A stretch of DNA of 64,000 nt. Origin: G963665925 sp050596425. GTDB taxonomy: Bacteria; Bacillota; Clostridia; Peptostreptococcales; Acidaminobacteraceae. The notes below the pieces were generated by a model. That model saw nothing but the letters and a program-made list of their open reading frames with translations. It was not told where the DNA came from and made no database searches. Where the stretch lies: assembly GCF_050596425.1 (NCBI RefSeq), contig NZ_CP192292.1:3100001-3164000 (forward strand), given 5' to 3'. A program made the position numbers and the translations under genes. This document shows, piece by piece, positions 52,651 to 61,651 of this stretch (position 1 is the first letter of the stretch; each line of letters starts with the position of its first letter).

Positions 52651-54258
52651 CTATATCAAGCTTACCGCCCGTGCCCATAGGACATTTTCATGTTCTTCAA
52701 GCTTTACCACGCTTCTGCTATCTGGTTTCTCATCAATGTTTAGAAGCATAATGGCCTTGCCTCCACTTTTATAGCGTCCCAGCTGCATTGTGGCAATATT
52801 TATGCCTTCCTCTCCAAGAATTGCACCCACATGTCCAATCATGCCTGGAACATCCATATTTTGAAGAATGATCATATTGTCTCCTGGTGTTAAATCAACT
52901 TCATAGCCATTGAAATTAATCAGTCGTCCCTCAGACTTTGTTGATAAATTCCCCCCCAGGGTGAAGGTGCCTTGACTTGTCTTCATTTCTATTTGCATGT
53001 ACTCCGTAAAACCATCGAAGTATTCTTCTAGGTTTTGCTCTTCGAAAACGATGCCTCTTTGTTTTGCAACGACTTTAGCATTGATATAATTCACCCTGTT
53101 TGATACCACTGTCTCAAGAAGTCCCTTTAAGAAAGCAATGGAAATCATACCTGTTTCTTGTTTGGCAAGTTGTCCATAATATTTAATCTTAACCAGGTCA
53201 ACATTTGTATTCTTTTCAACCTGATAATACATTTTTCCAAGTTTTTCTGCCAAGTCAATATAGGGTCTGATCGCTTCCAGTTCATCACGATGAAGAGCGG
53301 GTAAATTCACTGCATTCTCTACAATTTCACCCTTTAATCCGTTTAAAAGCTGACGAGCCACAGTCATGCCCACATTGATTTGTGCTTCCATTGTGCTGGC
53401 TCCAAGATGGGGTGTCACAATGACATTTTCACAGTCGAGAAGGTCTTTATTCCTAGTGGGTTCTTCTTCATGAACATCAATTCCCGCACTGGCAATCTTG
53501 CCTCTTTTTATGCCCTCGAGTATGGCTGACTCCTTAAGGATGCCTCCCCTTGCCACATTTGTTAACCGGACCCCTTCTTTCATAATATCTAAGTGGTCTT
53601 CATTAATCATCCAGTATGTTTCCTTGTTTTTAGGTGTGTGGACCGTTATAAAATCTGACACGCTTATAAGATCTTCAAGGCTGGTCTTTTCTTCAACATC
53701 AAGTCTTTTAAATCGAGACTTTGATATATACGGGTCATAGGCCACCACCTTCATACCAAATGCTTGCATCCGTTTAGCGACAAGGGAACCGATTCGCCCC
53801 AGTCCGACTATTCCCAAGGTCTTGCCAAAGAGCTCTGTCCCCTTGAACTGGTTCCTTCCCCACTGTCCCTCTTTAAGAAACTGATTGGCCTGGGGGATAT
53901 TTCTCGCCTGTGTCAAAATAAGCCCAACTGTCAATTCTGCTGCTGACATGGTATTGCTCTCGGGTGTATTGGCCACAATAATTCCTCTTCTGGTCGCTTC
54001 TGGTATGTCAATATTGTCTGTTCCATTCCCGGCCCGACCCACCATTTTTAGCTTTGTGGCTTTTTCCATAAGTTCTGCATTTATCTGTGTGGCACTCCTC
54101 ACAATGATACCGTCATAGTCAGCAATACAGTTTAAGAGATCTTGCCTTGTCATTCCAATTTTGACATCCACATTCGCTTCTGCCTTAAGAGATTCAATCG
54201 CTTGATCAGCAATTCTTTCAGCCACTAAAATTTTATTCGTATACACATTATTCTTCAT
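52651..54258 (-). CDS. serA: D-3-phosphoglycerate dehydrogenase
   Basis: First enzyme of serine synthesis; oxidises 3-phosphoglycerate with NAD. The 535-residue long form has the split substrate domain, an NAD-binding Rossmann motif GLGRIGSLVAKRM (about 148-160), the catalytic Arg in NVARGGIL, Glu in HEEEP and His in HLGASTMEAQ. The allosteric substrate-binding domain and a C-terminal ACT domain (IILQNMDVPGMIGHVGAILGEEGINIATMQL) follow. ATG at 54258 is preferred with GAGGTG six bases upstream. Expression is governed by the T-box leader upstream, so uncharged tRNA should raise it. Confidence 0.97.
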   Translation of the reverse strand: MKNNVYTNKILVAERIADQAIESLKAEANVDVKIGMTRQDLLNCIADYDGIIVRSATQINAELMEKATKLKMVGRAGNGTDNIDIPEATRRGIIVANTPESNTMSAAELTVGLILTQARNIPQANQFLKEGQWGRNQFKGTELFGKTLGIVGLGRIGSLVAKRMQAFGMKVVAYDPYISKSRFKRLDVEEKTSLEDLISVSDFITVHTPKNKETYWMINEDHLDIMKEGVRLTNVARGGILKESAILEGIKRGKIASAGIDVHEEEPTRNKDLLDCENVIVTPHLGASTMEAQINVGMTVARQLLNGLKGEIVENAVNLPALHRDELEAIRPYIDLAEKLGKMYYQVEKNTNVDLVKIKYYGQLAKQETGMISIAFLKGLLETVVSNRVNYINAKVVAKQRGIVFEEQNLEEYFDGFTEYMQIEMKTSQGTFTLGGNLSTKSEGRLINFNGYEVDLTPGDNMIILQNMDVPGMIGHVGAILGEEGINIATMQLGRYKSGGKAIMLLNIDEKPDSRSVVKLEEHENVLWARAVSLI

Positions 54259-54289
54259 AATTTTCACCTCAAGTGTTCTGTCCTTATAT

Positions 54290-54352
54290 TCAACGACGCC
54301 CTGCTAAAGCAACCTTGCACATAGCCCTTACATAGAAACAATTGACGGTCAT
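54290..54352 (-). CDS. Possible 20-residue leader ORF between the T-box and serA
   Basis: ATG at 54352 with AAGAGG seven bases upstream opens a 20-codon frame (MTVNCFYVRAMCKVALAGRR) that stops 31 bases before serA. It has no serine codon, so it is not a classical serine attenuation peptide. It could couple translation into serA or be chance. Confidence 0.3.
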   Translation of the reverse strand: MTVNCFYVRAMCKVALAGRR

Positions 54353-54481
54353 ATCAAATCCTCTTCTAGCTTCTGATGTATGAAAACTTATGGTGCCAAG
54401 CTGGCTTTGCCACTCATTTTAGAAAGATTGCCACTGAAACGTATTAGAAACCTCGAAATATTTATGCGCATAAATATAGAA

Positions 54482-54815
54482 ACCCCGTCCTTGTATAACA
54501 AAGGACGGGGCGATTATTCCACGTGGTACCACCTTTTTTTGCAGGTCTTTATGCCATCATAATATTCTTTATGCCCACCTGGTCAAATTTGATACAAATC
54601 AAATTCAATATCCAAACTTAATGCTTACGGCTCTGACATTCAAATATATTCTTCTGGCATTGAAACTGCCTCAAAATTTTTAGTAACGAAGACCTCGGTC
54701 TCCGGCACAGGTTCATTCCCTGTACTGCTCCTGGTTGGATTCAACAAGCCCTGTTATCAGTTCACACCACCCACTGACTCTCTTTCGTGATTATAAGATC
54801 ACTCAACCGGACACT
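54482..54815 (-). promoter_or_regulatory. T-box riboswitch leader of serA
   Basis: Minus-strand leader with the hallmark T-box antiterminator sequence GGTGGTACCACG (54522-54533), which pairs with an uncharged tRNA 3' end. It is followed by the competing terminator (CCCCGTCCTT / AAGGACGGGG, 54483-54510, then TTTCTATATTT). Upstream, a stem I region includes GGGTGGTGTGAACTGA, of the conserved GGTTGGTGxxAA type, and further hairpins follow. The gene context predicts tRNA-Ser, but I could not fix the specifier codon; an AGC near 54730 and UCC triplets nearby are possibilities. Confidence 0.9.
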
Positions 54816-54944
54816 CATTTACTAGACCATTCATAGCATGTATGTTTATTCAAATTTTAAATCATTGTAATATCATTTTTGAGACCTGTCAACATATTTT
54901 ATGAATATTATTAATTTTTTCGTCGTATTTGTTCATTCTTTTGA

Positions 54945-55069
54945 AGCCTGACACTTACATAGTTACGGATATACGCCCTTGTTATGCCATAAATATTATT
55001 TGATTCTTAAATGTCTATATATGCTATAAAAAGGTGGCTTTACATGATATTTTGCAAGTTGCTCAAGTT
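54945..55069 (+). repeat. Dispersed hairpin element, copy B
   Basis: Shares TGATTCTTAAATxTCTATAT (55001-55020) and ATGATATTTTGCAAGTTGCTC (55044-55064) with copy A at 15137-15255, in the same order and with similar spacing (43 against 39 bases). Its inverted repeat is more degraded. It ends a few bases past the larA stop. Confidence 0.55.
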
Positions 55070-55075
55070 ATAAAA

Positions 55076-56329
55076 TTATCCATCACTTCGTTTGGGCAGG
55101 GTTGATCCAGCTGTAGGCATAACCAGGATTTTCGCTGATTGACCTTGCTCTTCAAAGGCCATTCTGACTGCCCCTTCAAGATCAATGGCATATTTAAATC
55201 CACAAGACTCAACGACTTCTTTACGAAGATCCGTAACCATAATGATAGTATGATTTAATTGAATTTGTCCAATAGCCGCTGCTTTATGACCTCCCAGAAT
55301 AAAATCTTCTGAAATGTCTTTGACTCTTTCTTTTGGCGATTTATTCAGCATCCATTTTTCAAAGTTATCTTCTCCAAAGCCTTCCTTAGCCGCCGCCAAT
55401 AGAATAAGTGTTCCACCGTCTTTTATAGCATGAACTGCATTGGCTAGCCCTTTTTGGGCCTGATACAAATTTGAGTCTTTCGGAAATCCACCTGGAGATA
55501 GAATCACAATGTCATACAGGGTCGTAATTTTTGCACCATAAACAGAATCTAAGAATTTACAGCCTGCTCTATGGGCCTGAATGACATGGCCCGCAAAGGC
55601 CCCCAAAATTTCTTTTTTAGGACTTAAAACAAGATTGACTATAAAGTCTATGTTTATAAAATCAGCCACCTGGTCTATATCCTGTCGTACAGGATTCTCA
55701 TCAAGACAAGCAGCTCTGGCCTTTTCATGAAGCATGTTCTTATGATTGGTCTGAATGGCTCTACGACTAGAAACACCTGGCATTATAGCTTTCGCGCCTC
55801 CACTGTATCCCGCAAAATAGTGATATTCAATATTACCAAGACAAACCACCCGATCAGCTGTGACCACTTGGCTAAAAACATCAACTGGTGTTTTATTCTT
55901 ACAAGTGCCCAAGTGGACACAGTCATCCATGTCGCTGTCGATCACATCAATATTTGAAGCATAGATTTTGGACCCGACCAATTTGATTTTTTCCTCTTCT
56001 GTGTGGCCCCTATGACTGCCAAGGGCCAATACAATTTTTATATTTGAGTCTTTTAAGCCTGCCTCATAGAGTTCAGAAATAACAAAGGGCAGCACTTTAT
56101 AGCTGGGCATTGGACGTGAAATGTCACTTGTTACTATGGCCACTGTTTCACCTGGCTTTACAATATCTCTAAGCCTTTTGCTATCAATAGGATTTTTTAT
56201 AGCCTTATGCATAATCTCATCTTCATCACAGGCTTCAGTGGTCTCACTTGCCTGAATAAGACTCACATTTGATTCTGATTGAAAGTCTATTTCTTGATAC
56301 CCTCTGTCGTATTTAAGTTTGATTTTCAT
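55076..56329 (-). CDS. larA: Nickel-dependent lactate racemase family protein (LarA)
   Basis: A 417-residue cytosolic enzyme of the LarA family, which racemises lactate or related 2-hydroxyacids using a nickel-pincer cofactor. Family landmarks are TSDISRPMPSY, the His-containing LGSHRGHT, YHYFAGYSGGAKAIMPGVS with the Lys that carries the cofactor, NPVRQDIDQVADF and the late SPGGFPKD. ATG at 56329 follows GGGGG; an upstream ATG would add 19 poorly conserved residues. No larB, larC or larE cofactor genes are in the window. The true substrate is open because the family includes several 2-hydroxyacid racemases and epimerases. Confidence 0.88.
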   Translation of the reverse strand: MKIKLKYDRGYQEIDFQSESNVSLIQASETTEACDEDEIMHKAIKNPIDSKRLRDIVKPGETVAIVTSDISRPMPSYKVLPFVISELYEAGLKDSNIKIVLALGSHRGHTEEEKIKLVGSKIYASNIDVIDSDMDDCVHLGTCKNKTPVDVFSQVVTADRVVCLGNIEYHYFAGYSGGAKAIMPGVSSRRAIQTNHKNMLHEKARAACLDENPVRQDIDQVADFINIDFIVNLVLSPKKEILGAFAGHVIQAHRAGCKFLDSVYGAKITTLYDIVILSPGGFPKDSNLYQAQKGLANAVHAIKDGGTLILLAAAKEGFGEDNFEKWMLNKSPKERVKDISEDFILGGHKAAAIGQIQLNHTIIMVTDLRKEVVESCGFKYAIDLEGAVRMAFEEQGQSAKILVMPTAGSTLPKRSDG

Positions 56330-56512
56330 TTGTCCCCCTTTATCTAACATTCGGACTTTGCCTTTTGCAGGTGCATTTTTATGCATTTTGTTTTAAGGGG
56401 TATTATACATATTTATGTGAATAAGTTCAACACTATACATCAAAACGCCATGGGAGACTCAAGAGAATTTTTCCTTTCACCCTATGTTAAGAAGTGTCTA
56501 AGACAATATAAA

Positions 56513-56545
56513 TAAGCCCAGAATGCATGAGCATTCTGGGCTTGT
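56513..56545 (-). terminator. Terminator after the cold-shock gene
   Basis: AAGCCCAGAATGC / GCATTCTGGGCTT with loop ATGA, then T-rich sequence on the minus strand. Confidence 0.85.
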
Positions 56546-56639
56546 TATTCGACATTTAGTCTATGTGATTCAAGCCTATCACTCTATAGGCTTACAACTA
56601 CAAATTTACTAATATAAGCTTACTGCTATAAGTCAAATA

Positions 56640-56840
56640 TTATAGACTTACTACATTTTCAGCCTGAGGACCTTTAGGACCTTCAGCAATTGTAAACTCA
56701 ACTTTTTCGCCTTCTTCAAGCGTCTTGTAGCCATCTTTTTGGATTTGTGAGAAGTGTACGAACACGTCATTGCCTTCTTCTGGTGTGATAAATCCGTAAC
56801 CCTTTTCAGCGTTGAACCATTTTACTGTACCTGTCATCAT
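56640..56840 (-). CDS. Cold-shock protein, CspA family
   Basis: A 66-residue single-stranded nucleic-acid chaperone. RNP1 (KGYGFITPE) and RNP2 (VFVHFSQI) motifs are intact, and the GPQAENV end is typical. Tandem ATG codons make residue 1 or 2 the start, with GGAGG upstream. It has a long 5' leader of about 130 bases from the proposed promoter, in keeping with cold-shock mRNA control. Confidence 0.97.
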   Translation of the reverse strand: MMTGTVKWFNAEKGYGFITPEEGNDVFVHFSQIQKDGYKTLEEGEKVEFTIAEGPKGPQAENVVSL

Positions 56841-56979
56841 AATCTTGTACCTCCGAATTTTAATTTTTAGTCCTTAATTCTTTGTAAAACCACTCATACC
56901 ATTTCGGAAGTGCAACGTTCAAACAGATAGATCCAAAACAGGTATTGCGATGTTTCTAAATCGATTTAAGGCTAACTTT

Positions 56980-57009
56980 ATAATACTATATAACTTACAC
57001 TTTTTGCAA
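56980..57009 (-). promoter_or_regulatory. Probable promoter of the cold-shock gene
   Basis: Minus-strand TTGCAA and TATTAT with 18 bases between. The inferred transcript begins with a long untranslated leader. Confidence 0.45.
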
Positions 57010-57107
57010 GTGTATACCGCCCATGTTATGTTAAATTTTCAAAAAATTCATTTTATTCGGCATTGGACATGCCCAAGCCTGATATCAACTATTTTATGAC
57101 ACCACAA

Positions 57108-58121
57108 TCACATGGTCTCAGCTGGAACAACCTTGTCTTTTCCAAGCTTCTTCCCTTTTTGCATAGCCTGTTCAACCATTTGAACAACACGTTCAGTGGG
57201 CATGGGTTTGTCATAACATAAAACGCCGAAGGTCATAGAGACTTTGAAAGTTCCATCATTGACTCTGAAAACATGATTTGAAATCCTTTTTCTTGCCCTA
57301 TCAGCAAATATGATTGCACCTTCTAAGTCGGTATCAGGTAAAATAACCAAGAATTCTCCACCATTCCAGTGGGCAGCATAATCTTGCTGTCTTTTTCCCT
57401 GAATCAAAAGTTCAGCCGATTTTTTTATGACAACATCCCCAGATAAACGACCGTATTTTGAATTTACAGTCGCTAGATCATCAAGGTCACAGAAAAGAAC
57501 TGAAAATATTAAACCATGCCTGTCATGACGAGCCACTTCTTCTCCTAAGCGTATTGTAGATGCCCTGACGTTGTATAGGCCGGTCATGCTGTCAAGGACT
57601 ACAATATTCTCTATTTCTTTTTCCAACTTGTCGTTTTCCGCCTTTAAGGCTTGAATCGTATTTTCCGCCTCTTGAATCACTTGTACCTGAGCATTTTGCT
57701 TGCTTGTACTCTGTTTTAAATCTTCTTCTAGACGCTTTTGGCGAAGCAATGATTCCACCCGTTTACATAGTAATGTCGGATTGATGGGATCGCTTGAACA
57801 CGTCTCCACAATATTTATTTTGAATGTGTCTAAATGTTTTAAAATTTCTGGGTCTTCATTCAATACCAGCAGAGGGACTGCTTTCCACACTTCATGATTG
57901 ACGATTTTTTCGAAAGTTCTCATGCCCTCAGAACTTCGCATTTTTAAATCTAAAGCAATAAGATCAGGGGTTTCATCATACAAGATAAATAAGGCTTGAT
58001 CTTCTGTTGATGCCTTTTCCACATCATAACCATCATTTTCTAAGGTGCGCACCACCGTCTTTTGGGTCTTGTTTTCATCACATACAAGGAGAATACGCCC
58101 TTTTTCAAGTATCTTCAACAT
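57108..58121 (-). CDS. Response regulator with C-terminal degenerate GGDEF domain
   Basis: A 337-residue protein with a receiver domain (about 8-125; phospho-Asp in LIALDLKM). A coiled coil (about 130-175) and a GGDEF-family domain (about 180-330; DSMTGLYNVRAS start, FCDLDDLATVNSKYG metal/substrate site) follow. At the signature position the sequence is NGGEF rather than GGDEF or GGEEF, so the metal-binding acidic residue is replaced by Gly, and cyclase activity is doubtful. It may act as a regulatory or c-di-GMP/GTP-sensing protein. AAAGG upstream of ATG. It stands alone, with no cognate kinase beside it. Confidence 0.88.
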   Translation of the reverse strand: MLKILEKGRILLVCDENKTQKTVVRTLENDGYDVEKASTEDQALFILYDETPDLIALDLKMRSSEGMRTFEKIVNHEVWKAVPLLVLNEDPEILKHLDTFKINIVETCSSDPINPTLLCKRVESLLRQKRLEEDLKQSTSKQNAQVQVIQEAENTIQALKAENDKLEKEIENIVVLDSMTGLYNVRASTIRLGEEVARHDRHGLIFSVLFCDLDDLATVNSKYGRLSGDVVIKKSAELLIQGKRQQDYAAHWNGGEFLVILPDTDLEGAIIFADRARKRISNHVFRVNDGTFKVSMTFGVLCYDKPMPTERVVQMVEQAMQKGKKLGKDKVVPAETM

Positions 58122-58252
58122 ATGAGTTTCCTTTCGTTGAAAGAATCATTGACTTTTGTTTCGGGTTTATACTAATTCATACCTACCCGTATTGTGGCTA
58201 AAAAAGCAAATCTGAATAATTTTTTAGACCCCCCCCTACCTATGAGTGTATA

Positions 58253-58302
58253 AAAAAAGACACCCCTCTTTTAGCTTTTTATAGCCGAAAAAGGAATGTC
58301 TT
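58253..58302 (-). terminator. Terminator after the 55-residue gene
   Basis: AGACA...CTTTTT / AAAAGAGG..TGTCT stem with wobble pairs and seven T residues on the minus strand, 20 bases past the stop. Confidence 0.7.
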
Positions 58303-58320
58303 ATGAATACAGTTCATATT

Positions 58321-58488
58321 CTATTCTTCTACGATTTCAAAATATCGTATAGGCACCCAGTTCATACGGCCCCTATCATCTTCAATCTTATAGCACTCAT
58401 CATCATGGTCAAGAACATTGTATTCTTTTCCAATGGTCGTGTAGTGAATTCTTAAAGAATCCGTCGCTCTAACTTTCATATCTTTCAT
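58321..58488 (-). CDS. Small 55-residue protein, SH3-like fold predicted
   Basis: ATG at 58488 with GGGGG six bases upstream opens a 55-codon frame ending in TAG, and a terminator follows directly. The product (MKDMKVRATDSL, KEYNVLDHDDECYKI, WVPIRYFEIVEE) has the alternating-strand layout of small SH3-like/DUF6501-type proteins of Bacillota. The function is unknown. The ribosome site, compact terminator and protein-like composition support it as real. Confidence 0.7.
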   Translation of the reverse strand: MKDMKVRATDSLRIHYTTIGKEYNVLDHDDECYKIEDDRGRMNWVPIRYFEIVEE

Positions 58489-58556
58489 AGTAATCCCCCT
58501 TATTCAAATCACACCTATTATTGTATCATGAAATGACATGAAAAACTGATATAGGC

Positions 58557-59453
58557 TTAATAGTTTCTGAAGTTGATTTTCCAGACACCATCTTCTTCGA
58601 TAAGTTCCCAGTAGTCAAAGACTTCAACCTGAATTGGCTGACCATCAGGTGCAATTCCATCATCTTGGAAAAGATCGTTGTTCCTAATGTACTTAACGTG
58701 CACCACCTTAGAGTCTTTAAAATCCTGTGTAAAATGTATACCCCGTTGATAGCCATAAAATCTATCATAATACTCTTCCATCAATTCGACAAACTCTTTA
58801 TAGCGAAGGAGTGCCCGACTTTTTGAGTCAATGTAGTCATAGGCAATGTCAAAACGTTTCAAATAAATACTATCAAGGAATCTAATGACCACATCACTTG
58901 GATGCTGTTTTTTGACAAATATAAAGTCTTCCACACGGGGCAGGGGTTCCATCATGGTAAAACCGCCGAGATCCACATTGGGTTTTTGTCCTTCTATGAG
59001 TATCTGAACACTGTATGCGTCCTCAATTTCAGTAAAAGTGTTGACAATCGACCATATGAAAAGTTCGCGCCGTTCCCCCAGCCAGTAGTCCGTCTTCATG
59101 AACTCTTCTGACAGATTGACATAGACAATATTATCTATGAGTTCAACTGATAATATTTCCACCTGCTGAACAAAGGGTGTTTCATATATTTTATTTTTAG
59201 GGCCCTTAACAAGTTCTTCTGCAATGCCCACTTCAAATTGTTCATTTGTAAATTCAATAACACGGTCTTCGCTTCTCAGCTTGTCTCCTGATACAAAATA
59301 CAGTTTCGAATTCAGCTTAATGCTAACAGGATTTGGGGTGATAATATCTTCCTCACTTAACACTGTGAAATTAAGTCGATCTGTAAAATAAAGGAGTATG
59401 AGTGAAAAGACAAAGACACTTATAAAAACCAATTTTAATGTATTCTTCATCAT
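58557..59453 (-). CDS. GerMN-domain membrane-anchored protein
   Basis: A 298-residue protein with one N-terminal membrane helix (about 6-24) and an extracellular GerMN (sporulation/germination) domain (about 55-165; the ELVKGP and NIVYVNLSEEF elements are typical). A second alpha/beta region follows, probably NTF2-like, with the RFLDSIYLKRFDIAYDYI start. TAGGAG precedes tandem ATGs. It lies six bases after a sensor kinase stop, in the place where WalH/WalI-type kinase modulators occur, so a role in modulating that kinase is plausible but inferred. Confidence 0.85.
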   Translation of the reverse strand: MMKNTLKLVFISVFVFSLILLYFTDRLNFTVLSEEDIITPNPVSIKLNSKLYFVSGDKLRSEDRVIEFTNEQFEVGIAEELVKGPKNKIYETPFVQQVEILSVELIDNIVYVNLSEEFMKTDYWLGERRELFIWSIVNTFTEIEDAYSVQILIEGQKPNVDLGGFTMMEPLPRVEDFIFVKKQHPSDVVIRFLDSIYLKRFDIAYDYIDSKSRALLRYKEFVELMEEYYDRFYGYQRGIHFTQDFKDSKVVHVKYIRNNDLFQDDGIAPDGQPIQVEVFDYWELIEEDGVWKINFRNY

Positions 59454-59459
59454 CTTCTC

Positions 59460-60902
59460 CTATATCTCAAGCCTAAACGGTAACACTATATACATTTTTG
59501 TGCCAACACCCATTTCACTTTCAGCATAAATCTGACCTTGATGCAGGTTGACAATTTGCTGTGCAATAGCCAGTCCCAGTCCAGTCCCGCCTGTGTTCCT
59601 TGCTTGCGCCTTGTCCACACGGTGGAACCTTTCAAATATATGAGGGAGGTCTTCTTCAGGGATACCTATGCCCGTATCAGTTATTCTGACAATGACGTTC
59701 TCTTTCACCCTGTAAAGGTCAACATCAACCTGACCTCCATCTGGGGTATACTTTATAGCATTGCCAAGTATGTTGATGATACACTGCTGAATTTTACCCT
59801 TGTCAATTTCAATTTGAATCTTTTCAAAATCATCAAAATGCACCCTAATATTCTTCTTGTCTGCCAATGGTTTTAGCTGTTTAACCACGTTTTCAACAAG
59901 ATAGTTCATATAGGTGATTTGATACTCCAACTGGAGCTCCTTTTTCTCAATATCCACAAGATACAAAAGGGAGTCAATAATTTTATTGAGCCTAGTAACT
60001 TCTTGGTCGATGTCCCCTAAAAACTCACGGTAGACTGATTCGTCCCATGCCTCTTGTGACAAGAGGGTTTCAGAAATAATCTTGATGGATGCCATAGGGG
60101 TTCGTAGTTCATGAGAAGCGTTGGAAACAAATTGCTTTCTTCTTTCATCCACTTGCTCAAGCCTGGTTAACATAAGGTTGAAGGCGTTGCCTAGATTGGC
60201 AAGTTCATCGTTTCCTCGAACATAGACCCGTCTATCGTGCTGGCCCCTTGTAATGGCCCTAACAACCTCGGTCATTCTTTCAATCGGCGCTGAAAAAATG
60301 TCAGCAAAAATAAAGCTGACAATGCCTGTGATAAGAATTCCCAGGAGTGATAGCACCAAAATCTTTTGTATGACTGTTTTTATGTTCGTGAATATATGCT
60401 CCGCTGATGCAGAGATCAGAACGGATCCAATAATATCATGACGTTCTGTAATCGGAACTGTGACATACATTATATTCCCCAGTTCTTGGGTTTTGTATAG
60501 TTCCGCGGCTGTCATCCCTTGCAGGGCTGTTGACACCTCAAGCAGGTGCTTGAAGTTACGCCCCACCATTTTGTCGTAAGAATCCAGCTGAACACGACCG
60601 TGTTCATTGAGTATTAAAATTCTTGCATCTAAATCCAGACTATATTTCTTGATAACACTTTCCACATAGCTTCTTGTGCTTGAGATTCCCAGTCTATAAA
60701 AATCAGGGGCCACTTCATCAGCAATGATATTGCCCTGAGTCAGCAGGTTGATTTTCATATCTCTTACAGCATTGACCTTTAGGGTTTCATTGATAAAAGA
60801 AATCATTAGTGTCAGTGTTAGCAAGATTAATAACAAATAGGTGGAAACAAGTTTCCACCTAATGCTTATAAACCACTTACTTGTGTTTAAAATAGTAACC
60901 AA
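59460..60902 (-). CDS. WalK/PhoR-like sensor histidine kinase
   Basis: A 480-residue membrane kinase. Two membrane helices (about 16-36 and 182-202) enclose an extracellular single-Cache-like sensor. HAMP (about 205-255), HisKA with phospho-His in NASHELRTPMASIK, and HATPase motifs NILGNAIKYT, DTGIGIPEEDLPHIFERF and GGTGLGLAIAQ follow. No cytoplasmic PAS is evident, unlike classical WalK. The start is unclear: the frame opens with TTG at 60902, overlapping the response-regulator end, and no standard start with good spacing is seen. It belongs to the RR-HK-GerMN operon. Confidence 0.9.
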   Translation of the reverse strand: MVTILNTSKWFISIRWKLVSTYLLLILLTLTLMISFINETLKVNAVRDMKINLLTQGNIIADEVAPDFYRLGISSTRSYVESVIKKYSLDLDARILILNEHGRVQLDSYDKMVGRNFKHLLEVSTALQGMTAAELYKTQELGNIMYVTVPITERHDIIGSVLISASAEHIFTNIKTVIQKILVLSLLGILITGIVSFIFADIFSAPIERMTEVVRAITRGQHDRRVYVRGNDELANLGNAFNLMLTRLEQVDERRKQFVSNASHELRTPMASIKIISETLLSQEAWDESVYREFLGDIDQEVTRLNKIIDSLLYLVDIEKKELQLEYQITYMNYLVENVVKQLKPLADKKNIRVHFDDFEKIQIEIDKGKIQQCIINILGNAIKYTPDGGQVDVDLYRVKENVIVRITDTGIGIPEEDLPHIFERFHRVDKAQARNTGGTGLGLAIAQQIVNLHQGQIYAESEMGVGTKMYIVLPFRLEI

Positions 60903-61566
60903 CTCCCCATTTGGTTAGAATGTATTCTGGCTGGGAAGAGTTCTTTTCGATCTTTTCACGTAGTCTACGAATGTGAACATCCACAGTACGAACATCACCA
61001 AAGTATTCGTAGCCCCAGATTGTTTCAAGGAGTTCCTCTCTTGAGAAGACCTTGTCTCTATTCATAACCAAAAGCAGTAAGAGATCAAACTCTTTTGCTG
61101 TCAGGTTAACATCACGACCATTTACAGTGACCTTACGACCCAAAGTGTTGATAGAGAAGTCACCCACATTGATAACACTTGTTGCCGTTTGCTTCTCATT
61201 GACTTGAACACGACGTAATATAGCCTTGATTCTTGCCTTAAGCTCAAGAATATTAAACGGCTTAGTTAAATAGTCATCAGCACCGTATTCCAGACCGAGG
61301 ACCTTACTTGAGTCGTCCCCTTTTGCAGTCAGAATAATGATTGGAACCATTGATGATTCTCTTACCTTTTTGCACACTTCTAGGCCATCAATTTCTGGGA
61401 GCATTAAATCTAATACAACAAGTTCATAACTATTGTTCATGATTTTTTCAAATGCTTCATTGCCATCTACGGCAGTTTCAACGTTGTAACCATCTTGTTC
61501 AAGGCTAAATTTTAGTCCCTTAAGCAGAATCGGCTCATCGTCAACAATTAGAATTTTTTCAGACAT
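60877..61566 (-). CDS. WalR/PhoP-like OmpR-family response regulator
   Basis: A 229-residue two-domain regulator. The receiver has VDDEP, phospho-Asp in LVVLDLMLPE, Thr in IILTAKG and Lys in TKPFNILEL. The winged helix ends in RTVDVHIRRLREKI and KWGVGYYFK. The sequence is close to the WalR/YycF-PhoP pattern of Bacillota. ATG at 61566 has GGTGG upstream. First gene of the operon with the kinase and GerMN gene; a cell-envelope regulon is the usual inference. Confidence 0.94.
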   Translation of the reverse strand: MSEKILIVDDEPILLKGLKFSLEQDGYNVETAVDGNEAFEKIMNNSYELVVLDLMLPEIDGLEVCKKVRESSMVPIIILTAKGDDSSKVLGLEYGADDYLTKPFNILELKARIKAILRRVQVNEKQTATSVINVGDFSINTLGRKVTVNGRDVNLTAKEFDLLLLLVMNRDKVFSREELLETIWGYEYFGDVRTVDVHIRRLREKIEKNSSQPEYILTKWGVGYYFKHK

Positions 61567-61651
61567 TATTCCACCATCCTCATTTGGTTTTAAACTTTCA
61601 GTATGTGTTATTCCATATGAATACAAGTAACTCTTTCGACAAACCTATCAT

